Positions 7,553 through 14,159 of a stretch of 64,000 nt of DNA are shown here, one piece after another (position 1 is the stretch's first letter; each line of letters starts with the position of its first letter). The notes beneath the pieces were generated by a model, which made no database searches, was not told the origin of the DNA, and worked only from the letters and a program-made list of their open reading frames with translations. This DNA is from an uncultured Porphyromonadaceae bacterium. Lineage in GTDB: Bacteria > Bacteroidota > Bacteroidia > Bacteroidales > Muribaculaceae. The position numbers were made by a program, and so were the translations under genes. The DNA lies in contig URCF01000009.1 in NCBI GenBank assembly GCA_900546365.1, positions 20,062 through 84,061 of the forward strand, written 5' to 3'.

Positions 7553-9094
7553 TCAGCGAACCACAATCTTGCTCACATTGCGTGTGCCATCGGCATATTT
7601 GGTGGTTTTGATCACAAACATACCGGGCTGGGGGTTGGCCACCTTGCGGCCGAGAACATCGGTGTATTCAGTGTCCACTGCTGTGCCATGGTCGGCATCA
7701 ATGGACCCGATGCCGGCGTAAACGGCGCGCTGCGACACACGGGCATCGTTGTCCACAGTGTAGATCGATTCTACCTCGAGGGTGTTGAATGCCGGTCCAT
7801 GGAAGAATATGGTTTTAATATCGCCGTTGGAGTATATGTCATACTGATCGGTGAAGCTGTAGGGGAGGTCGGTCATGGATTCGGGAAGGTAGTAGTAGTC
7901 ATCGGGAGTGAACTCATACAGCGCACCGTCGAGATAGATGCGGTATGCGAGGTGCTCGGGATTGATGAAATTGCCGTCCTCATCGGCGCAAGGCACATTG
8001 ATGCGGATAAGCTGGTCCTCATCTGACCACGACACGATTTCCGGAGTGGCGGGAGTGGCAGGTTTGTCGCCGGCATAGCGGAACAGTTCCACATTGGTGA
8101 TGCCATTGAGCATGGTGAAGTTGAAGTAGCTTGCCTCCACGATATAGTCGGATGAGGGGTTGAGGGTGAAGTGGTCCTCGGCCTCGTTGACATCAAATGT
8201 GTATTCGCTTGACATGGTGAGGGTGGGATAGCCCCATTCATCGGGTTCGCCCTCGCTCGCACCGATGAGGCGGATATATCTGGTGTCGGCGTTGGTGAGG
8301 ATGTAGCCGGAGCGGAACGACAGCTTGCCGTTCTGGATGGTGCCCACCACATAGTCGTCGGGCGACATGGAGCTGAAGCCGGCCACATACACATCGTTGC
8401 CGCTGCGGGCCACCTTCATAAACCGTGATCCGGTGTCGCAGGTCATCATCCACTGCTCCACTTCGGCATCGGCCGGTGGGGTGAATGTGGTGACATCGCC
8501 CATGGGGAGAATTTCAAAATTGTTCATGAATATGAAAAATCCGGCTTCATCCATTGTGTCGCCGTTCTTGAACACGCTTACACGGAGCGAGTTGTCGGCC
8601 TGACGGATGGTCTCGCCATCGATGGTGAAGTGAATGTCGTCCTTGAACTCCTCCACCTGACCGTAGTCGTCCACAGTCACTATTTCCAGATACAGCACCT
8701 GGTCAGGCGATTTGTAGAGCACCTGTCCGGCGGGAATAGTGATGTCGGTGCCGTTGATGTCGCCTGCCACCCAGGAGTATCCTTCGGTGTTGGCATCGCC
8801 GTTGAATCCGGGGGTAAGGTCCTGGAAATATATTTTCTTGCCGTCGGCAGAGCGGCGGATGGTCATCTTGTAGCCATCCACATCTTCATCGCCCCAGAAA
8901 GTGTTTTCAGTCACATTCATGATGTAGGCTTCATCGGAGCCTTCGGGGTTGTAGATGGGGTTTTCCATCACAGGCACTCCCGGGAGCAGCTTGGGCTGCG
9001 CCTTGGTGGCGAGAGTCATACGCTGTGCGGCACCGGCTGAGAGAGTGAGGCCGAAAATAGCGATAATGACTGATAGGATTTTGTGTTTTAACAT
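7553..9094 (-). CDS. Secreted protein of unknown function with type-A sorting-like C-terminus
   Basis: 513 residues. The N-terminus is a clear Sec signal peptide (MLKHKILSVIIAIFGLTLSAGAA). The body is acidic and beta-rich with no catalytic motif I recognise; segments such as NTFWGDEDVDGYKMTIRR and KIYFQDLTPG suggest repeated beta domains. The C-terminus has YTDVLGRKV, then PGMFVIKT and SKIVVR, the pattern of a type A, type IX secretion sorting domain. It is probably cell-surface or secreted. purB lies 39 bases upstream on the same strand with no terminator between them, so read-through is possible. Specific function unknown. Confidence 0.75.
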   Translation of the reverse strand: MLKHKILSVIIAIFGLTLSAGAAQRMTLATKAQPKLLPGVPVMENPIYNPEGSDEAYIMNVTENTFWGDEDVDGYKMTIRRSADGKKIYFQDLTPGFNGDANTEGYSWVAGDINGTDITIPAGQVLYKSPDQVLYLEIVTVDDYGQVEEFKDDIHFTIDGETIRQADNSLRVSVFKNGDTMDEAGFFIFMNNFEILPMGDVTTFTPPADAEVEQWMMTCDTGSRFMKVARSGNDVYVAGFSSMSPDDYVVGTIQNGKLSFRSGYILTNADTRYIRLIGASEGEPDEWGYPTLTMSSEYTFDVNEAEDHFTLNPSSDYIVEASYFNFTMLNGITNVELFRYAGDKPATPATPEIVSWSDEDQLIRINVPCADEDGNFINPEHLAYRIYLDGALYEFTPDDYYYLPESMTDLPYSFTDQYDIYSNGDIKTIFFHGPAFNTLEVESIYTVDNDARVSQRAVYAGIGSIDADHGTAVDTEYTDVLGRKVANPQPGMFVIKTTKYADGTRNVSKIVVR

Positions 9095-9133
9095 TGTTGA
9101 TTGTGTTTGTGGAATATATGATATAGTACTATG

Positions 9134-10477
9134 TTATCGTCCTGTGTAGGTGTGGGGTGACAAGGCGTGAAGTTCGGCTTTCACCTCGGGGGTGACATCG
9201 AGAGTGTCGATAAATTCGGCGATGCTTTGTGCTGTGACCGCGGAGTTGGTGCGGGTAAGCTGCTTGAGGGTTTCGTAGGGGTGGGGATACCCTTCGCGGC
9301 GCAGGATGGTCTGTATCCCTTCGGCCACCACGGCCCACATATTGTCAAGGTCGGCATCTATGGCCGGCTGATTGAGAATGAGCTTGCCGAGACCTTTGAG
9401 GGTGGAGGCCAGGGCAATGAGAGTGTGGCCCAGAGGCACGCCCACGTTGCGGAGCACTGTGGAGTCGGTGAGGTCACGCTGGAGTCGCGACACCGGGAGC
9501 TTGGTGGCGAGGTGTGAGAATATGGCGTTGGCTATACCGAGATTGCCTTCGGAGTTCTCGAAGTCGATGGGATTCACCTTGTGGGGCATGGCGGAGGAGC
9601 CTACCTCGCCGGCCTTGATGCGCTGCTTGAAATATTCCATGGATATATATTGCCATATATCGCGGTCAAGGTCGATGATGATGGTGTTGATGCGGCGGAG
9701 TGCGTCAAACAGGGCTGCAAGGTTGTCGTAGTTGGAAATCTGAGTGGTGAACTCCTCGCGGTCGATGCCAAGTCGTGAGCTGAGGAAGTTGGCTGCAAAC
9801 GATTTCCAGTCGTATTGGGGGTATGCCACGGAGTGGGCGTTGAAGTTGCCTGTGGCGCCGCCGAATTTTCCGGTCACGGGCACGCTCTTGAGCAGCTCCA
9901 TCTGCTTGCGCAGACGGTAGGCGAATACCATTATCTCCTTGCCAAGACGGGTGGGGGAGGCTGGCTGGCCGTGGGTTTTAGCCAGCATGGCCACATCTTT
10001 CCACTCCCCGGCTTTGGATTCAAGGTCGGCAACGAGGGTGTCGAGCATAGGCAGATACACCTCATGGATGGCTTCGCGCACTGACATAGGCACAGAGGTG
10101 TTGTTGATGTCCTGCGAGGTGAGGCCGAAATGGATGAACTCCTTGTACGGCTCCAGATGCAGGGCATCAAACCGCTCCTTGAGAAAATATTCCACGGCTT
10201 TCACATCGTGGTTGGTCACCGACTCTATCTCCTTGATGCACCGGGCATCGTCCACGGTGAACTCCTTGTAGATGGCGCGGAGGGCGGGAAACAGTTCGTG
10301 GCTCACATCCTTGAGCTGCGGCAACGGCAGCTCGCATAGGGCTATGAAATATTCTACTTCCACTCTCACACGGTAGCGGATGAGGGCGTATTCTGAAAAA
10401 TATTCGGCCAGGGGCTCGCATTTGGAACGGTAGCGGCCATCGATGGGCGACACTGCTGTAAGCTCGGTAAGATGCAT
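9134..10477 (-). CDS. purB: Adenylosuccinate lyase
   Basis: 447 residues from the ATG at 10475-10477 (MHLTELTAVSPIDGRY). Longer in-frame readings would overlap the divergent deacetylase gene and its promoter. The enzyme removes fumarate from SAICAR and from adenylosuccinate, acting twice in purine synthesis. Visible are the fumarase/aspartase superfamily signature GSSAMPHKVNPIDFENSE with the catalytic serine loop, FGLTSQDINNTS, and KTHGQPASPTRLG. Length and motifs resemble the E. coli-type PurB. It has its own promoter facing away from the sugar cassette. Confidence 0.96.
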   Translation of the reverse strand: MHLTELTAVSPIDGRYRSKCEPLAEYFSEYALIRYRVRVEVEYFIALCELPLPQLKDVSHELFPALRAIYKEFTVDDARCIKEIESVTNHDVKAVEYFLKERFDALHLEPYKEFIHFGLTSQDINNTSVPMSVREAIHEVYLPMLDTLVADLESKAGEWKDVAMLAKTHGQPASPTRLGKEIMVFAYRLRKQMELLKSVPVTGKFGGATGNFNAHSVAYPQYDWKSFAANFLSSRLGIDREEFTTQISNYDNLAALFDALRRINTIIIDLDRDIWQYISMEYFKQRIKAGEVGSSAMPHKVNPIDFENSEGNLGIANAIFSHLATKLPVSRLQRDLTDSTVLRNVGVPLGHTLIALASTLKGLGKLILNQPAIDADLDNMWAVVAEGIQTILRREGYPHPYETLKQLTRTNSAVTAQSIAEFIDTLDVTPEVKAELHALSPHTYTGR

Positions 10478-10507
10478 ATTGATGGTGTTTTTTGGATAAT
10501 CAGGGTG

Positions 10508-10515
10508 CAAAGGTA
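10508..10515 (-). promoter_or_regulatory. -7 element for purB
   Basis: Minus-strand TACCTTTG, about 30 bases before the purB ATG. It lies back to back with the plus-strand element at 10538-10545. Confidence 0.55.
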
Positions 10516-10537
10516 GTAAGATTTTATGGAATTGTTG

Positions 10538-10545
10538 TACATTTG
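10538..10545 (+). promoter_or_regulatory. -7 element immediately before the deacetylase ATG
   Basis: TACATTTG matches TAnnTTTG and ends only five bases before the ATG at 10551. If used, the transcript would start at or next to the start codon. Confidence 0.45.
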
Positions 10546-10550
10546 CACCC

Positions 10551-11342
10551 ATGTATTGCTTGAGTTTTGACATTGAAGCGTTTGACTTGCCGCGTGAACT
10601 TGGCTACGATATTGAGTTCGGGCAGCAGATGGAGGTGTCGCGCCAAGGCACAAGAGCCGTGCTTGACATCCTCAGAGAACATTCGGTGCGGGCCACATTT
10701 TTCGTGACTGTGAAGTTTGCAGAGAATGCTCCCGAGGAGCTGTCGAGGATTGTGGCCGAGGGACATGAGCTGGCGAGCCACGGCATGAACCACTGGCATT
10801 TCGAGCCGGAGCATCTTGCGCAGTCAAGGCTGCGGCTTCAGGAGCTTACCGGGGCGGAGGTGAAAGGGTTCCGCATGGCCCGCATGGCCAAGGTGGAGCC
10901 GGAGCTGTTTGCCACGGCCGGATACAACTACGAATCGTCGCTCAACCCCACCTTCATCCCCGGACGCTACAATCATCTCACCAAGCCTCGCACTCCGTTT
11001 GTGCAGAGAGGCGGTGTGCTCCAGATTCCCACATCCGTCACCCCGTGGGTGCGGTTTCCGATGTTCTGGCTTGCCGGCCATGTTCTGCCGCCGGTGGTTT
11101 ACAAGGCGTTGGCGCGTCGCATCCATGCCCATGACGGCTATTTTGCCACATATTCCCATCCGTGGGAGTATTTTCCGCTCCACACTCTCGCGCCCGACAT
11201 CAAGATACCGCTGATGATACGCCACCGCAGCGGTGCGGGGATGCAGAGTATGCTCGAGGGGGTGATTGCGGATGCCAAAAAGCATGGCATTGCGTTCGGC
11301 ACCTACAGCGAGTTGGCTCAGTTGTACTCAGCGCATATTTAA
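10551..11342 (+). CDS. Polysaccharide deacetylase (NodB-type) family protein
   Basis: 263 residues, with no signal peptide. The metal-binding pattern of the NodB fold is visible: SFDIEAF (Asp7) at the N-terminus, SHGMNHWHF for the zinc histidines near 81, and SHPWEYFP near 205 as the closing catalytic His motif. It matches the EPS-type deacetylases that begin LSFDhE. Such enzymes remove N-acetyl or formyl groups from sugars or lipid-linked sugars. The lack of a signal peptide points to a cytoplasmic lipid-linked substrate, as with ArnD. It is the first gene of a three-gene plus-strand cassette with two glycosyltransferases. Confidence 0.85.
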   Translation: MYCLSFDIEAFDLPRELGYDIEFGQQMEVSRQGTRAVLDILREHSVRATFFVTVKFAENAPEELSRIVAEGHELASHGMNHWHFEPEHLAQSRLRLQELTGAEVKGFRMARMAKVEPELFATAGYNYESSLNPTFIPGRYNHLTKPRTPFVQRGGVLQIPTSVTPWVRFPMFWLAGHVLPPVVYKALARRIHAHDGYFATYSHPWEYFPLHTLAPDIKIPLMIRHRSGAGMQSMLEGVIADAKKHGIAFGTYSELAQLYSAHI

Positions 11343-11358
11343 ATCAAATGATAGTGCC

Positions 11359-12336
11359 ATGAAAAGAGTGACAGTGCTTCTTCCGGCGTTCAACGAGGCT
11401 GCCTCGATGCCTCTGCTCCGCTCCAAGATGGAGCGGCTGGCCGAGGAAAACCACTCGGTGGAGTGGGAATTTCTGATTGTGGACGACGGTAGCAGCGACG
11501 CCACTGCTGAGCTTGCTAAGCAATATCATGATGAGGATCCTCGGTTCAGCTATGTGAGCCTCAGCCGCAATTTCGGCAAGGAGGCCGCGATGCTCGCCGG
11601 TATGGACTACGCCACCGGCCACGCCGTTATTATAATGGACAGCGATATGCAGCACCCCACCGATGTGGTGCCGCAGATGCTGGACCTGTGGCAGCAGGGG
11701 TGGCAGGATGTGTATGCCGTCCGAGCTTCAAGCCACGAGGGATGGTGGAAACGGAAAACCTCGCAATGGTATTACCGCCTGCTCCAGAATGTGACTCGGG
11801 TACCGATCCAGGCCAACACCGGTGATTTCCGCCTGCTCGACAGGGTGTGTGTCAACGCCCTACGCCGCATGCGCGAAACGCAGCGCAACACCAAAGGTAT
11901 GTACAGCTGGATAGGGTATCGCAAAATCGGAATCACCTACAATCAGCTCAGCCGCTCGGAGGGCCGCTCCAAATGGAGCTGGTGGAGCCTGCTCAATCTC
12001 GCTGTGGAGGGTGTGACCTCCTACACTACCGCACCGCTGCGGCTGGCTTCGCTGATGGGAGTGGCATGCTCGATTGTGGGATTCGTATATCTGATATATA
12101 TCCTCACCAACACCCTGCTGTGGGGCGACCCTGTGGCCGGCTATCCCACCATCATGGTCACGGTGCTGTTCATGGGCGGCGTGCAGCTGTTGTGTCTCGG
12201 TATTATCGGCGAATACCTGAGCCGAGTGTTCAGCGAGAGCAAGCACCGGCCCCCGTATATAGCCAATGTTCACAATGGCCGTCAGATAGTGGCGGATGTA
12301 GATGTTACCAGCCATGAAGTTGATGCAGGTGCGTGA
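11359..12336 (+). CDS. GT2 polyprenyl-phosphate glycosyltransferase (GtrB/ArnC/DPM1-like)
   Basis: 325 residues from the ATG at 11359 (MKRVTVLLPAFNEA), 16 bases after the deacetylase stop. It has the GT2 fold with IVDDGSSD near 40 and the metal-binding IMDSDMQHP near 95, then two C-terminal membrane segments (near 235-260 and 270-295). This arrangement is typical of enzymes that move a sugar from a nucleotide donor to undecaprenyl phosphate at the inner membrane. The sugar is unknown. It probably supplies the donor for the membrane glycosyltransferase encoded next, whose start overlaps its end. Confidence 0.88.
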   Translation: MKRVTVLLPAFNEAASMPLLRSKMERLAEENHSVEWEFLIVDDGSSDATAELAKQYHDEDPRFSYVSLSRNFGKEAAMLAGMDYATGHAVIIMDSDMQHPTDVVPQMLDLWQQGWQDVYAVRASSHEGWWKRKTSQWYYRLLQNVTRVPIQANTGDFRLLDRVCVNALRRMRETQRNTKGMYSWIGYRKIGITYNQLSRSEGRSKWSWWSLLNLAVEGVTSYTTAPLRLASLMGVACSIVGFVYLIYILTNTLLWGDPVAGYPTIMVTVLFMGGVQLLCLGIIGEYLSRVFSESKHRPPYIANVHNGRQIVADVDVTSHEVDAGA

Positions 12337-13480
12337 CGGAGTGAGACGATATATGCCGGGGTCCAACCCGCGTACCATCGCGGTGCTGTGGGGAGTGATG
12401 GCTGTGTTCGCGGCCATTTACAAGGGGAGGCTCGACATGCACCTCAACAACTTCAGGATATTCCGCCATGTTTTTTTCCACCTGCGCGACGGATTGTCGC
12501 TCTATGCCTATTATCCCGAAGAGTATTTCGACCACAATCTTTATGGCCCGCTGTTCGGTGTGCTCGTGGCTCCGTTCGCCATGTTGCCGCCGGTGGTGGG
12601 GCTTATAGCGTGGGAACTTGCCATGTGCGCCATATTGTGGTGGGTGGTAAGGAAGCTGCCTCTGGAGCTTGACAAACGGATGTTCATCTACTGGTTTGTG
12701 AGCTACGAGCTGCTTGTGGCTCTCTATATGGCGCAGTTCAATATCGTGATATGCGCCCTTGTGCTTGCCACCTATTGTGCTATCAGGAAAGGAGATGAGA
12801 AATGGGCGGCATGCTTCATTGTGCTGGGCACACTCACCAAGCTCTACGGCATTGTGGGGCTGGCGTTCATTGTGTTCTCGCACCGCAAGAAGGTACTGCT
12901 GCTATGGCTCGCGATATGGACAGCTGTGGGGCTGGTGCTACCGCTGCTGATTGCCTCGCCGCAGTATCTCCTGGGCCAGTACGCCGAATGGTTTGCCACG
13001 CTTGCCGACAAGAATGCCCTTAATGCCGAGGCGTTTTATCAGAACATCTCCACCCTCGGGATGGTGCACAAGATTTCCGGATGGTGGGGGAGTGACCTGT
13101 GGATACTTGTTCCGGCGGTGGTGCTGTTCATGCTCCCGGCTGTGAGAGTGCGGCAGTTTGCCAACGATGGTTTTCAGTGGGCGCTTGTGGCTTCGGTGCT
13201 GATGTGCATAGTGCTTTTCAGCACCGGGAGCGAGAGCAGCGGCTATATCATAGCCATGACCGGAGTGGCGCTGTGGTATGTCACTGCCCCGTGGCAGCGC
13301 AGCCGGACGGACTGGTGGCTGATGGTGGCGACGCTGGTATTTGCGAGCTTCGGCTCCGATTTCTTGCCACATTCGGTGCGGTATTCGCTTATTTGGCCTT
13401 ACGCACTTAAAGCGCTGCCGGTCACCATAGTGTGGCTCAAGCTGATTTACGAAATGTGTGTGCGCGACTACAAGGTGTGA
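12302..13480 (+). CDS. Integral membrane glycosyltransferase, GT87/DUF2029-like
   Basis: 392 residues with about ten hydrophobic segments. An early acidic/aromatic loop (YKGRLDMHLNNFRIF, then LRDGLSLYAYYP and LYGPLFGVLVAPFAMLP) is typical of GT87 polyprenyl-phosphate-sugar transferases. These use a lipid-linked sugar on the outer face of the inner membrane. The start is uncertain: ATGs at 12302, 12314 and 12323 all overlap the GT2 gene. With the deacetylase and the GT2 it forms a make, trim and transfer unit; the acceptor is unknown. Confidence 0.78.
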   Translation: MLPAMKLMQVRDGVRRYMPGSNPRTIAVLWGVMAVFAAIYKGRLDMHLNNFRIFRHVFFHLRDGLSLYAYYPEEYFDHNLYGPLFGVLVAPFAMLPPVVGLIAWELAMCAILWWVVRKLPLELDKRMFIYWFVSYELLVALYMAQFNIVICALVLATYCAIRKGDEKWAACFIVLGTLTKLYGIVGLAFIVFSHRKKVLLLWLAIWTAVGLVLPLLIASPQYLLGQYAEWFATLADKNALNAEAFYQNISTLGMVHKISGWWGSDLWILVPAVVLFMLPAVRVRQFANDGFQWALVASVLMCIVLFSTGSESSGYIIAMTGVALWYVTAPWQRSRTDWWLMVATLVFASFGSDFLPHSVRYSLIWPYALKALPVTIVWLKLIYEMCVRDYKV

Positions 13481-13484
13481 TTTT

Positions 13485-13516
13485 TTTGCATCCGCGCTCA
13501 AAAATGTATAATTTTG
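13485..13516 (+). promoter_or_regulatory. Promoter of the ferritin gene
   Basis: A -33 TTTG (13485-13488), a 20-base spacer and -7 TAATTTTG (13509-13516) fit the Bacteroidetes consensus fully. It begins just after the glycosyltransferase stop. Confidence 0.75.
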
Positions 13517-13554
13517 GGGCGTGAAAACGAGTTTAGGATTAACAATAATATATT

Positions 13555-14073
13555 ATGCTTAGCAACAAGATTCAAGATGCGCTCAATGCGCAAATCAATG
13601 CCGAAATGTGGTCGGCCTATCTGTATCTGTCCATGGCCATGTACTGCGAGGAGCAGGGCCGTAGCGGCGTGGCCAATTGGTATCGCGTGCAGTTCAAGGA
13701 AGAACAGGCTCACGCCGAAGTGCTCATGAACTATGTGAACCAGCGTGGTGGCCGTGTGATACTCAAAGCTATCGATGAGGTGCCCACAAGCTGGGACTCT
13801 GTGCTCGACACTTTCAAGCACACACTCGAGCATGAGCAGAAGGTGACCTCGCTCATCAACAATATCTATGCTCTCGCCGAGCAGGAGCATGACTATGCCA
13901 CCCGCGACCGTCTCAACTGGTTCGTGTCGGAACAGGTGGAAGAAGAGGACAATGCCGCCAAGCTGATTGACAAGTTCTCCCTCGTGGGCAACGACGGCAT
14001 GGGTGTGTATATGCTCGACCAGGAGCTTGGTGCCCGCACCTATGTGGCACCCTCGGTGCTGACCGCCGAATAA
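13555..14073 (+). CDS. ftnA: Non-heme ferritin
   Basis: 172 residues, normal for bacterial ferritin. Ferroxidase-centre residues are visible along the four-helix bundle: NAEMWSAYLYLSMAMY, KEEQAHAEVLMNYV, and WFVSEQVEEED. It stores iron as a mineral in a 24-subunit cytoplasmic shell and protects against oxidative damage. The gene is single, with a full consensus promoter and a hairpin terminator, so it is its own transcription unit. No Fur-like box is evident in the 5' region, but I cannot exclude one. Confidence 0.96.
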   Translation: MLSNKIQDALNAQINAEMWSAYLYLSMAMYCEEQGRSGVANWYRVQFKEEQAHAEVLMNYVNQRGGRVILKAIDEVPTSWDSVLDTFKHTLEHEQKVTSLINNIYALAEQEHDYATRDRLNWFVSEQVEEEDNAAKLIDKFSLVGNDGMGVYMLDQELGARTYVAPSVLTAE

Positions 14074-14096
14074 TATCCGCGGATTTATTGAAATTA

Positions 14097-14136
14097 ACAG
14101 CGGGATGAGCCGACCAAGGCTCATCCCGCTGTTTGT
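14097..14136 (+). terminator. Terminator of the ferritin gene, probably bidirectional
   Basis: Fifteen-base arms ACAGCGGGATGAGCC (14097-14111) and its complement (14118-14132) with a six-base loop. It sits between converging genes and can also stop the TonB-receptor-like gene. Confidence 0.85.
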
Positions 14137-14159
14137 TCTGTAGGTCTGTATTGACGATG

